Assembly: GCA_033344915.1 (NCBI GenBank)
Contig: JAWPML010000001.1
Span: 1,360,369 to 1,424,368 of the forward strand
From: Acidimicrobiales bacterium
GTDB lineage: Bacteria > Actinomycetota > Acidimicrobiia > Acidimicrobiales > Aldehydirespiratoraceae
Length of the DNA: 64,000 bases
Direction: 5' to 3'
Shown piece by piece: positions 7,806 through 16,043 of this stretch. The first letter of the stretch is position 1, and each line of letters opens with the position of its first letter. Both the position numbers and the translations under genes were made by a program. A model generated the notes under the pieces. The model did no database searches. It was given only the letters and a program-made list of their open reading frames with translations, and was not told where the DNA came from.

Positions 7806-8603
7806 TCAGGCGGTCGCGATCAGGGCCGGCGCGGCGAAGCTGACCTGTCCGTCGCCATCGGTGAAGGCCGCGAGCTCGCTTCGGGCGGCGGCGAGGAGTT
7901 CGGCGTACTGGTCGTCGTCGATCATGTCGGCGAGCGTCCACCCGCGGATATCGGTGTGGACCCAAGCGCCGAGCGAGGCGAACCGGGCGACGCCTTCGTG
8001 GCGGGTGATGGTGGCGTGCGGGAAGACGCCTCGCAGCACGCCCATCAAGCGCTCCTCGGTACCGAGGGTGAAGGGCGCCTCCAGTGCAGCGGCGGCCTCG
8101 GGGCCGAAGAGTCGCCGGAGGAGCGCGATCATGGCCGCGTAGCCGGGGGACTGGTCGATGCCCGCCCAGGTGGCGATCGTCACGGTGCCCTCGGGTCGCG
8201 CCACCCGCGCCATCTCGGCGAGCGCACCCGCCTGGTCGGTGAAGAACATGAGGGCGAACTGGCTGACCACGCGGTCGAAGGAGTCGTCGGGGAACGGGAT
8301 CTGTTCGGCCGGGGCGTGGCGCCAGACGACCGGCTCGGGCGACCGGTGGGCCACGGCCAGCATGCCCTCGTTCACGTCGACGCCGGTGACCGAACCGGAC
8401 CCCTCGAGACGCCGGGCGGCGGCGCGGGCGACGATGCCCGTTCCACAGCCCACGTCGAGCACGTCATCTCCTGCAGAGAGACCCGCGACGTCCAACACCT
8501 GATCGGGCCACTGACCGAACAGGGCCGGGACGAAGAACGTGTCGTAGGTCTCGGCCGCCGTCGCCGTGACCTGTCCGGTTGTCGTTGCATCGGTGTCGCT
8601 CAT
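7806..8603 (-). CDS. SAM-dependent methyltransferase (class I)
   Basis: The 265-residue protein has a Rossmann methyltransferase domain: motif I VLDVGCGTG at about 48-56, an acidic end of strand 2 (VTGVDVNEGML), and LPFxxxSFDxVVS-type motif IV (IPFPDDSFDRVVSQFALMF). The N-terminal YDTFFVPALFGQWP resembles UbiE/Methyltransf_11 proteins. The methyl acceptor is unknown. It is divergent from the HxlR regulator (86-bp gap), which may control it. Confidence 0.87.
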   Translation of the reverse strand: MSDTDATTTGQVTATAAETYDTFFVPALFGQWPDQVLDVAGLSAGDDVLDVGCGTGIVARAAARRLEGSGSVTGVDVNEGMLAVAHRSPEPVVWRHAPAEQIPFPDDSFDRVVSQFALMFFTDQAGALAEMARVARPEGTVTIATWAGIDQSPGYAAMIALLRRLFGPEAAAALEAPFTLGTEERLMGVLRGVFPHATITRHEGVARFASLGAWVHTDIRGWTLADMIDDDQYAELLAAARSELAAFTDGDGQVSFAAPALIATA

Positions 8604-8689
8604 GGCCCGACGGTGACGGTCCTTCGAGGACGGATCCAGCGCGAAAAAAGAACTCGACCATCGTCGACCGACCGGTCAGGCTGGGGGCC

Positions 8690-9355
8690 ATGGCGACGTA
8701 TCGGCAGTACTGCCCCATTGCCCGAGCGACGGAGATCCTGGCGGAGCGGTGGAGTCTGCTCATCGTCCGCAACCTGATGTTCGGCGCGACGACGTTTTCG
8801 GCGATCGCCCAGGGCGTACCCACGATGTCGCGCTCGATGCTCACGAAACGTTTGCGGGAGCTCGAACGGGCCGGGGTGATCACCGCCACCGCGAAGCCGA
8901 ACGGGCAGGGTTCGCTCTACGCGCTCACCGACGCCGGTGCGGACCTGGCCGATGTGATCGGGAGCCTGGGTCGCTGGGCCGAAACCTGGGTCGACGTGCT
9001 CCCCGAACACGCCGATCCGGGGTTCGCGCTCTGGGCGTGGTGCATGGTGCAGCTCGACAGCGACGCGGTACCGGAGACGCGAGTGGTCGTGGCCTTCGAG
9101 TTCCCCGAGGAGCGAGCCGGCAACCGGTTCTTCTGGTTGCTCATCCAGGACGGCCGAGCGGAGGTCTGTACGACCGATCCCGGCGGGGAGGCGGACGTGC
9201 ATGTCGTGGCCCGCTCGGCGGCGTTCGTCGATTGGCATCGGGGGGCCCGGTCCTGGGCGCAGGCGGTGCGCAGCGGCGACATCGCCATCACCGGTGAGCG
9301 CTCACTCGTGCGGGCGTTCCCTGACTGGAACACCCGGGTCCCTGTCGTGGCCTGA
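8690..9355 (+). CDS. HxlR-family regulator with C-terminal SCP2-like domain
   Basis: The protein has 221 residues from ATG 8690 (MATYRQYCPIARATEIL); the frame is open upstream but lacks protein character. The winged HTH covers about 8-98: C-x-x-x-x-A-x-E-I-L-x-E-R-W-S/T-L-L-I-V-R at the start and RSMLTKRLRELERAGVI as recognition helix region. Residues about 110-220 form an SCP2-like sterol/ligand-binding fold, giving a ligand-sensing regulator. An 8-bp palindrome GACCGGTC (8670-8677) sits in the intergenic space with the methyltransferase and could be part of an operator. The single cysteine near the N-terminus is typical of the family. Confidence 0.85.
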   Translation: MATYRQYCPIARATEILAERWSLLIVRNLMFGATTFSAIAQGVPTMSRSMLTKRLRELERAGVITATAKPNGQGSLYALTDAGADLADVIGSLGRWAETWVDVLPEHADPGFALWAWCMVQLDSDAVPETRVVVAFEFPEERAGNRFFWLLIQDGRAEVCTTDPGGEADVHVVARSAAFVDWHRGARSWAQAVRSGDIAITGERSLVRAFPDWNTRVPVVA

Positions 9356-9483
9356 CGCTCAGTGACTGCGTCGAGCCATGTTTCGCGCATCACGATAGCG
9401 TCGGCCGGGACGGCGAACCCGAGAAGCGCACCCCGGTCCCCGCCGACGCTCTTGGTGCGCGGGGCCACGGCAGGAGGCTTTGA

Positions 9484-9513
9484 ATGAGTTTCGTCCACGG
9501 CTCCGGCACATGA
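9484..9513 (+). CDS. Putative nine-codon leader ORF before the PP2C phosphatase gene
   Basis: AGGAGG at 9472-9477 is ideally placed (6 nt) for ATG 9484, which opens MSFVHGSGT and stops at TGA 9511-9513. This stop overlaps the phosphatase ATG (9510) as ATGA, and the phosphatase start has no ribosome binding site of its own. The arrangement fits translational coupling from a short leader. Alternatively a second frameshift hides a longer N-terminus. Confidence 0.35.
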   Translation: MSFVHGSGT

Positions 9514-11559
9514 CACCGACTGGCACGGCCGTCGTCCCGCTCGACGACCTGTCGGCTGCCTACATGGTGACGGATCTGCGCGGGCGGATCCGCGCGGCGA
9601 ACGCACGGCTCCGCGAATGGGTCGGCGGGGGGGAGCAACGTCGAGTCGATGACGATCCAGGGGCTGCTCACCGCGTCGAGCGTGGCCTCCTACGAGTCCG
9701 TGGTCGTCCCGTCGTTGACTGCGAATGGCGAGCTCTCCGACGTGGCATTCGAGCTCGATCTCGAACAGGGCGTGCGGCACACGGTCTGGGCCGCGACGGT
9801 CGCGCGGGAAGACGAGGTCCACTGGATCGGTATCGACATCACGGACCGGCGGCGCCAGGACCTCGAGCTCATCGCGGTCGAGCGACGTCTGGCGCGGCTG
9901 GAGCGACTGTCGTCGCACCTCCTTTCCGCCGGATCGGTCGAGTCGATCGGCGAAGTGCTCCTCAGCCACGTCGTCGACGGTGTCAAGGCCGATCGCGGGA
10001 TCGTGGCGATCGGCGACGGGACCGGCGAATTGGAGGTCGTCGCCGGGCAGTCGCTCAGCGTCACGCTGCCTCTGCCACCGTCGCCCGGGGACGACGCGCT
10101 CGTCGCCGCGTCGATGGCACGCGGTGTCCCGCTGTTCGACACCCTCCCGACCACCGGGGCCGACGATGGGGATCTACAGGCGGCGGCCATCCCGCTCATG
10201 AGCGAGGACGGTGTGGTGGGCGTCGTGTCGCTCCGACTCGCTCGCGCCACGCCGCACTCGGCCGAAGAGCAGGATCTCCTGGTTGCGGCCGCTGACATCA
10301 CGAGCGCTTCGATCGCTCGTGCTCGCCTCCATGCTCGGCTTCAGCTGGCCGCACAGCGCGACGCGAGCCTCTCCGCCCTCCTGCACGCGATGGAAGCGGA
10401 GACGACCGTTCGGGATCGTGCCCAGTGCATGGCCGACCGACTCGTACCCGAATACGGGTGTATGGCGGCGGTCGATCTGAGCGAGCTGGCGCCCGACCTG
10501 GCCGGGTTGCGTCATGTCGACCGGTCCCTGGAGCCCACGGTTCGACGAGCCCATGATCATCTCCGCGCAAGCAGCGCGACTCCCGTTCGCCCGGGCCTCG
10601 ACGCCGATGACCGATTGCGGGTGGCGTACGCCGAGGTGGTCGTCGCTGAACTCGCCCCCGACGTGGCCAAGGCGGTCGACGAGCTGGGCCTTCAGTCTCT
10701 GATCCGGGTCCCTCTCGTCGCCCGGGCGCGCCGGATCGGCACGCTCACCCTCGGTTCGGCGACGCTCGAGGGTGTCTCGCAGGACGTGCGTGAGTTCTAC
10801 GGTCGACTGGCTGACGCCTGCGCGTTGTCACTCGACAACGCGCGGCTCTACGAAGAGGAGCGGGGGATCGCTCGCCAGCTGCAGGAGGTTCTGCTCCCTG
10901 ACCGCCTGCCTGCGGATCCCCGTTTCCGGTTGCACCACTTCTACGAGTCGGGTCGAGATGCGTTTCAGGTGGGCGGGGACTGGTACGACGCGTTCCTGAT
11001 CGGCCGCGACCGCTTGGGGGTGACCGTCGGCGATGTGGTCGGCGGGGGGATCACCGCGGCCCGCACCATGGGAAAACTCCGCACCGTGGCCCGAGCGTTC
11101 GCAGTCGACGGACGCGGTGTTGCGGAGACGCTCGCCGGCGTGCATCGTTTCGCGAGCACCGAGGACGACGCCGTCGCGTCGAGCATGATCTACGCCGAGG
11201 TCGATCTGACGCAGCGAACGATCGAGTATGCGAGCGCCGGGCATCTCCCTCCTGTCCTCGTGGCGCCGGGAGCGGACCCGGAGCTGCTGTCGGGTGGGCG
11301 GGGAATACTGCTCGGGTTGAACCGGGAGCGGACGCTGCAGGTCGCCACGGCCGCGATCCCCGAGGGCTCGACCATCGTGATGTACACCGACGGCCTGGTC
11401 GAGCGACCGAGCCGTGTGATCGACGACAGCATCCGCGACCTCCAGCGCATCCTTCGAGACGACCCGACCCTGGCGACCAGGCCGGATGCGCTGGCTTGCG
11501 CGACCGCGAGCGTCGAACGTACCGACGACACCTGCGTGCTCTCGCTCACGCTGACCTGA
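9510..11559 (+). CDS. PAS-GAF-GAF-SpoIIE (PP2C) phosphatase, frameshifted at a G7 tract
   Basis: The gene encodes a regulator phosphatase of about 682 residues if one base is removed. The first frame (from ATG 9510) gives a PAS start, AAYMVTDLRGRIRAANARLREWVGG. At the G-run 9627-9633 the PAS homology moves to the +1 frame (SNVESMTIQGLLTASSVASYESVVVP) and continues to the end. With six Gs instead of seven the frame is continuous. After PAS follow two GAF-like domains (about 130-290 and 290-450) and a PP2C/SpoIIE domain with QVGGDWYDAF, GDVVGGG and YASAGHLPP. The usual GD-V-x-G-H-G histidine is Gly. Such proteins dephosphorylate anti-anti-sigma factors in partner-switching stress or carbon signalling. 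Downstream ATG 9649 could still give a PAS-truncated product. Confidence 0.8.
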
Positions 11560-11581
11560 TCGCAGGAGCGTGAGCGAGAGC
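11538..11581 (+). terminator. 15-bp perfect hairpin between convergent genes
   Basis: GCTCTCGCTCACGCT (11538-11552) pairs perfectly with 11567-11581 across a 14-nt loop. It begins inside the last codons of the phosphatase gene and ends 22 nt before the stop side of the convergent DUF2383 gene, so it can act in both directions. No T-tract is present. Confidence 0.6.
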
Positions 11582-11603
11582 GAACGCGGGCGCAGAACGG
11601 TGA

Positions 11604-12050
11604 TCAGCTGACGGCTTCGCGGAGGCTGCGGACGTCGTCGTGGGCCGCCCTGATCTCGGTGAGCTGGCGCTGAACGACCTCTCGGAGCTCGGGCGAGATG
11701 TCCTGCTCCAACGCGTGCACGTACTCCTTGACCGCATGGTCCTCGCCCTGCTCGGCAACGTCGAACACGGCGGAGGGGTCGGAGCCGGTCAGGGCGTCCT
11801 TCATGCTCATCCAGACGCGGTGCGCCCCGGCTACCAGCGAGCCGTTCTCGTCGATGTCGTCGCCGTAGTGGGCGGCGAGGGCTTCGAGCTGCTGCGAGAA
11901 TCGGGCCCGCTGCTGGGCGTAGTCACGCATCTTGGCGGCGAGGTCCGAGTGACCGGAGTCGGACAGCTGCGCAGCTGCGTGCGTGAATCCGTCCTTGCCG
12001 TCCTCGAGTGTCTCGATGAGGTCCTTCGTGACCGACTTGTCCTGGGACAT
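11604..12050 (-). CDS. PA2169-type four-helix-bundle protein (DUF2383)
   Basis: The 148-residue protein starts at ATG 12050, supported by AAGGAGAG 5 nt upstream. TKDLIETLEDGKDGF is the family's opening motif; Q-R-A-R-F-S-Q-Q-L, a GSLVAGAHRVW-type segment and ERGED-like EQGEDHAVKEY follow. The family is ferritin-like in fold and often induced in stress, but its biochemical role is unknown. The gene stands alone between two hairpins. Confidence 0.85.
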   Translation of the reverse strand: MSQDKSVTKDLIETLEDGKDGFTHAAAQLSDSGHSDLAAKMRDYAQQRARFSQQLEALAAHYGDDIDENGSLVAGAHRVWMSMKDALTGSDPSAVFDVAEQGEDHAVKEYVHALEQDISPELREVVQRQLTEIRAAHDDVRSLREAVS

Positions 12051-12103
12051 GGGGGCTCTCCTTGGGTTGGGGGAGCGGCGCGGGCGCCGCAACCCCGGCA
12101 TGC

Positions 12104-12138
12104 CCGACTCGATCCGACGTCAAACGTGATCGAGTCGG
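12104..12138 (-). terminator. 11-bp hairpin after the YdeI-like gene
   Basis: CCGACTCGATC (12104-12114) pairs perfectly with GATCGAGTCGG (12128-12138) over a 13-nt loop. On the minus strand it lies 22 nt after the stop of the YdeI-like gene and before the DUF2383 gene, so it probably ends the former transcript. Confidence 0.5.
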
Positions 12139-12159
12139 CGGGTCCGGGGAGCCCCCGGC

Positions 12160-12747
12160 CTAGCGGTCGCGCAGTCCCCGACCCTCGAGGATGCGCGGCA
12201 CCACCTTGTCGATGCGTCGATCGCGGGTAGCGGACTGTTTCGCGTCGGAGATGTGGAGGTTGTACTCCCGCTGGCGCCCGGGGGTGAGGCTGTGAAAGGC
12301 GTCGGCGAGCTCCGGGTCGATCGCCAGGCGCTCCTGGAGCTCGACCGCCAGCTCCTCGTCGGGCCGCGGCGGCAGCTCCGTGCCGGCCCGGGCGTGCTGG
12401 ATCGCCTCGTTCACGTACGCCGTGATCACCTCGGCGAGGGATTCGATCTCGCCGACCGACGTGAACTCCATGCGTCTGGGCCCGTGGGTGTTCGGCCCCT
12501 GGGCCCGCAGGACCCGCTCGGGGTCCTCGAGCAGCACGCCCTGGAAGAACAGCAGGGCGAGATGCTTCGTGAACTCCTGGAGCAGGACGACGTTCGTGTC
12601 GCCGCCGTCGATGCCGTAGCAGGGCTTGCCCCACTTGATCGACTCGTCCAGACCGCAGGAGAGCAGGATCGGGCGAATCGCGGCGAGCTCCTCGGGCCAC
12701 TGGTCGCTGTCGGCGACATAGCTGTCGACATCCGGATAGTCCTTCAT
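12160..12747 (-). CDS. YdeI/DUF1801-type protein
   Basis: The 195-residue protein starts at ATG 12747, preceded by GGAGGAGGAG. The N-terminal half is DUF1801-like (PILLSCGLDESIKWGKPCYGI). The C-terminal half (EELAVELQERLAIDPELADAFHSLTPGRQREYNLHI...) matches the YdeI/OmpD-associated family, including T-P-G-R-Q-R-x-Y. Family members are cytoplasmic and unassigned, with links to envelope stress in enterobacteria. It is divergent from the ArsR/SRPBCC pair, a common neighbour set in actinobacteria. Confidence 0.85.
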   Translation of the reverse strand: MKDYPDVDSYVADSDQWPEELAAIRPILLSCGLDESIKWGKPCYGIDGGDTNVVLLQEFTKHLALLFFQGVLLEDPERVLRAQGPNTHGPRRMEFTSVGEIESLAEVITAYVNEAIQHARAGTELPPRPDEELAVELQERLAIDPELADAFHSLTPGRQREYNLHISDAKQSATRDRRIDKVVPRILEGRGLRDR

Positions 12748-12793
12748 GCGCTCCTCCTCCGGCGGGCGTGCGGGTCCAGAATACTCCCCGAAG

Positions 12794-12822
12794 TTGCATG
12801 CCTCGCAAGGCATATGTAGGGT
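12794..12822 (+). promoter_or_regulatory. Promoter with operator in the spacer, for the ArsR-SRPBCC unit
   Basis: TTGCAT (12794-12799) and TAGGGT (12817-12822) are 17 nt apart, a good sigma70-type promoter. The spacer and -35 carry an inverted repeat ATGCCT-N4-AGGCAT (12798-12813), a fitting operator for the ArsR-type regulator encoded immediately downstream. The ATG is 7 nt after the -10, so the mRNA is probably leaderless and autoregulated. Confidence 0.6.
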
Positions 12823-12829
12823 ACGGGCG

Positions 12830-13177
12830 ATGACCGCCGTCGACCGAGTCCTGGATGCCGTGGGGGAGCCGAACCGACGGCGGCTGCTCGAGCTGTTGCA
12901 CCAGCACGAGGAGTCCACGGTGTCCGAGCTCGTGCGGGCCTCCGGCATGAATCAGCCGCAGGTGTCCAAGCACCTCAAGGTGCTCGCCACTGCGACGCTG
13001 GTCTCGGTTCGCGCCGACGGTCGCCATCGCCACTACCGACTCGACGGCACCGGCCTGCGGGTGGCCCACGACTGGTTCGCGTCCTTCGACGACGTCTGGC
13101 AGTCGCGGTTCGACGCGCTCGACGAGCTCGTCTCGACCGATCCGAATCCCACCCCACCACCGGAGCCCCAGACGTGA
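12830..13177 (+). CDS. ArsR-family transcriptional regulator
   Basis: The 115-residue winged-helix protein has LDAVGEPNRRRLLELL at the start, an HTH at about 33-54 (TVSELVRASGMNQPQVSKHLKVL) and a wing (VRADGRHRHYRLD). No cysteine metal-site motif ELCVCDL is present, so it is not a metal sensor of the ArsR/SmtB core type; it belongs to the group usually paired with SRPBCC proteins. Its TGA overlaps the GTG start of the next gene. It likely represses its own promoter through the 12798-12813 repeat. Confidence 0.9.
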   Translation: MTAVDRVLDAVGEPNRRRLLELLHQHEESTVSELVRASGMNQPQVSKHLKVLATATLVSVRADGRHRHYRLDGTGLRVAHDWFASFDDVWQSRFDALDELVSTDPNPTPPPEPQT

Positions 13178-13710
13178 ACGAATCCACCCCTCGAATCGAC
13201 GCCTCGACCCTGGATGGGAGGCGAGGGTCGACTCGCATCGAGCTGAGCGACGACGGTCTGTCGTACCAGTGCGTGCGGACCTTCGGCGCCCCGCCGAGCC
13301 GGGTCTTTCGCGCCTTCACCGACCCGGCGGACCTGCGGATCTGGTTCCCCTCGGGCGCGCCGGCCGGGTCCGACCTCACCGTGTGCGAATCCGACCCTGT
13401 CGAGGGCGGTCGCTACCACTACGAAATGGTCATCCCCGAGTACGGCCGGATGGCCTGGCACGGTGTCTACACCGGCGTCGACCGGCCGAGTCGACTGGCG
13501 GCCGACGAATGGTTCGTCATGGGCGACGGGGAGCCCACCGGCCCGCCGACCGCCCAGACGCTGACGTTCGAGCCCATCGGCGACGGGTTCACGGTGATGA
13601 CGATGCAGGTGAACCTGCCCGAACCCGAGGATCCCGACACGTTCATGGAGCAGTCCGCCGCGGGCCTCACGAACTCGCTGAACACCATGGACGAACTGGT
13701 GTCGGGATGA
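13174..13710 (+). CDS. SRPBCC / AHSA1-domain protein
   Basis: The 178-residue protein starts at GTG 13174, overlapping the ArsR stop by GTGA. The START/Bet v 1-like AHSA1 core is clear: R-T-F-x-A-P-P-x-R-V-F-R-A-F-T-D-P-x-x-L-R-I-W-F, GGRYHYEMVIPEYGRMAWHG and the C-terminal helix AAGLTNSLNTMDELV. Such proteins bind hydrophobic ligands; partners or substrates are unknown. The pairing with ArsR suggests ligand-linked regulation. Confidence 0.88.
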   Translation: MNESTPRIDASTLDGRRGSTRIELSDDGLSYQCVRTFGAPPSRVFRAFTDPADLRIWFPSGAPAGSDLTVCESDPVEGGRYHYEMVIPEYGRMAWHGVYTGVDRPSRLAADEWFVMGDGEPTGPPTAQTLTFEPIGDGFTVMTMQVNLPEPEDPDTFMEQSAAGLTNSLNTMDELVSG

Positions 13711-13774
13711 CCTCGTCCTCGACCTGACGATCGTCGAATCGTCGCCTCCGGCCCGGTCGGACGAGAATGAGACG

Positions 13775-14494
13775 ATGAACGACGACGTGATCGAGGAGCA
13801 ACTCGAGCTCGAGGCCATGGGACGCCGCGTGCCGGGGATCCTGTGGCGACCGGCACAGCCGGCCGAGCGCACCCCGCTCGTGCTGGCCGGGCACGGTGGC
13901 GGCTTCGGCACCGCCGGCCACAAACGCATGGATTCGATCGTGGACCTCGCGACGCACCTCGCCGTGACCCACGGCATCGCCACCGCCGCGATCGACCAGC
14001 CGGGGTGCGGGGACCGCGACGGCGCGGAGGAGGAGCAGGCCCGACGCCGACAGATGTCGGTCGAGGAAGCCGTCGCCTCGCTGTGGACGCGCGAACTGGT
14101 CGAAGAGTTGATCGGAGACTGGCAGACGACGCTCGACCATCTCGCGTCGACTTACGAGCTCGGCCGGGACGGGATCGGCTACTGGGGCCTCTCCGGCGGC
14201 ACGACGTTCGGGCTCCCGCTCGTCGCGTCGGAGAATCGGATCACCGCGGCGGTGCTCGGTCTCAACGGTGATGTGCCGCTGATGCGCGCCTTCGCACCGG
14301 ACGTGACGTGCCCGGTGCTCTACATGATGAACCTCGACGATCGATTCATGACTCGCGACTCGTGTCTGGCGCTCTTCGACGCGCTCGCGTCGGACGACAA
14401 ACACGTCCTCGCCTTTCCCGGCGACCATGGCGCGAACCTGCACCGGGCGCTCCCCGAGTGGGGCCGGTTCTTCGCCGACCGACTGGGTTCGTGA
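13775..14494 (+). CDS. Alpha/beta hydrolase (dienelactone hydrolase-like)
   Basis: The 239-residue protein has the oxyanion-hole region LVLAGHGGGFGTAGHK (about 35-50), nucleophile S140 in YWGLSGGTTFG, an acid in LYMMNLDDRFM and a late histidine in FPGDHGANLH. This is a complete catalytic triad. The ligand is not predictable. Its stop overlaps the GTG of the PLP decarboxylase, so the two are translationally coupled. Confidence 0.82.
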   Translation: MNDDVIEEQLELEAMGRRVPGILWRPAQPAERTPLVLAGHGGGFGTAGHKRMDSIVDLATHLAVTHGIATAAIDQPGCGDRDGAEEEQARRRQMSVEEAVASLWTRELVEELIGDWQTTLDHLASTYELGRDGIGYWGLSGGTTFGLPLVASENRITAAVLGLNGDVPLMRAFAPDVTCPVLYMMNLDDRFMTRDSCLALFDALASDDKHVLAFPGDHGANLHRALPEWGRFFADRLGS

Positions 14495-15996
14495 CACCGG
14501 ACCGGCTCACCCTGATCGAGGCGATCGTCGAACGGGCGACGCGCTACCTCACTGATCCGCCCGGGAGCGATGATCCGGTGATCTCGCTCGCGTCGCCGGC
14601 CCGCCTCGAAGCGCTCTTCGCGGACAGTGTCGGGTTGGCACTCGCCGACACCACGGCCGCGGCGACCGACGCCGATCTGCTCGCCGCGGTCGAACAGGTC
14701 ATCGAGTACTCGATGCACACGAGCCATCCCCGGTTCGTGAACCAGAACTTCGCCGGCGCCGATCCGATCGCGGTCGTGGGGGACTGGCTCGGCGCCGCGC
14801 TCAACACGACGGGTGCGACGTTCGAGGTCGCGCCCGTGTTCACGATGATGGAGAGCGCGGTGCTGACGAAGCTCGGGCGCCTCGCGGGGTATCTGGCGGC
14901 CGGAGCCGAATCGCTCCCGTCGATCCCCCCGGGTCTGTTCTGCGCGGGCGGTTCCATGGGGACCCTGTTCGCGCTCCAGCTCGCGCGGCATCGCCATCAG
15001 CCCGACATGACGACCGCCGGCGCGAACGGTGACCGGCTCGCGATCTTCGTCTCCGAGGCCGGCCACTACGCGGCCGCCAAGTCCGCGTCGCTGATGGGCA
15101 TCGGCACCGACGCCGTGATCGAAGTCGACAGCGATGGCGACGGAGCGATCATCCCCGCGGAGCTGGACGTGGCCATCGCACGGGCCGAAGCCGACGGCCG
15201 GATGCCCCTCGCGGTCATCGGAACGGCCGGAACCACGGTGACCGCGGCATTCGACGATCTCGAGGCCCTCGCCGACATCTGTGAGCGGCGGGGGCTGTGG
15301 TTCCACGTCGATGGTTGCTACGGCGGTTCCGCGCTCTTCGCGCCGGAGCAGGCGTGGCGGCTGCGAGGCGTCGAGCGGTCCGACTCGATGGTGTGGAACC
15401 TCCACAAGATGATGGGCATGACCCAGCAGTGCAGCGCCCTGCTGGTCAAGGAGCCGGCTCGGCTCGCGGCCTGCTTCTCAGCCGGGGCCGACTACCTCTT
15501 CCAGTCCGACAAGCTGCACGCCGAGTGGGACTCGGGCGACCGGACGTTCCAGTGCGCTCGTCGCATCGACGTGCTCAAGCTGTGGCTCACCTGGAAGGCT
15601 CGCGGGGACGACGGGTTCGCCCAGCGTGTCCACCACGCCGTCGAGATGGCCGACCACACCCGGCGCCGGATTGCCGGAAGCGACGGCGCCTTCGTGCCGG
15701 TCGTGAGCGGCGACTTCACGAACGTGGTGTTCGCGTGGGTACCCGGCCATCTGCGGCCGTTAGGCCTCGATGATCCTCGGGCCCTGCCGGCGGCTGTCCA
15801 CGCCGAACTCCATGCCCTCGCGCCCCGGATCAAGGCCCGGATGCAAGCCGAGGGGTCCGGCATGATCGGGTATCAACCGGTACACGGGCTCAACACGTTC
15901 CGCATGATCTGCATGAGCCCGACCCTGCTGGCCGCGGATGTCGACGCTCTCCTCGCGGCGATCGACGCAGGCGGCCGAGCCCTCACCAACTCCTGA
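14491..15996 (+). CDS. PLP-dependent group II decarboxylase family protein
   Basis: The start GTG 14491 overlaps the hydrolase stop (GTGA), giving 501 residues; longer upstream frames are shadows. Group II decarboxylase landmarks are present: the H-P-R-F-x-N-Q segment (about 79-86), H192 stacking on the ring (EAGHYAAAKS), D274 (HVDGCYGGS) and PLP lysine K306 (VWNLHKMMGM). Related enzymes act on glutamate, cysteine sulfinate, aspartate or aromatic amino acids. The N-H-K-x-M-G context favours the glutamate/cysteine-sulfinate branch over aromatic enzymes, but this is tentative. Confidence 0.85.
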   Translation: MTPDRLTLIEAIVERATRYLTDPPGSDDPVISLASPARLEALFADSVGLALADTTAAATDADLLAAVEQVIEYSMHTSHPRFVNQNFAGADPIAVVGDWLGAALNTTGATFEVAPVFTMMESAVLTKLGRLAGYLAAGAESLPSIPPGLFCAGGSMGTLFALQLARHRHQPDMTTAGANGDRLAIFVSEAGHYAAAKSASLMGIGTDAVIEVDSDGDGAIIPAELDVAIARAEADGRMPLAVIGTAGTTVTAAFDDLEALADICERRGLWFHVDGCYGGSALFAPEQAWRLRGVERSDSMVWNLHKMMGMTQQCSALLVKEPARLAACFSAGADYLFQSDKLHAEWDSGDRTFQCARRIDVLKLWLTWKARGDDGFAQRVHHAVEMADHTRRRIAGSDGAFVPVVSGDFTNVVFAWVPGHLRPLGLDDPRALPAAVHAELHALAPRIKARMQAEGSGMIGYQPVHGLNTFRMICMSPTLLAADVDALLAAIDAGGRALTNS

Positions 15997-16043
15997 GGGA
16001 CGATTCGCCGCGCGGTCGGCGCAGGTGCGTATCGTCATCGGCG

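Noticed and set aside
8670-8677. GACCGGTC palindrome as HxlR operator
   Set aside because: Eight bases of G+C-rich palindrome are weak evidence; mentioned with the gene but not listed as a site.
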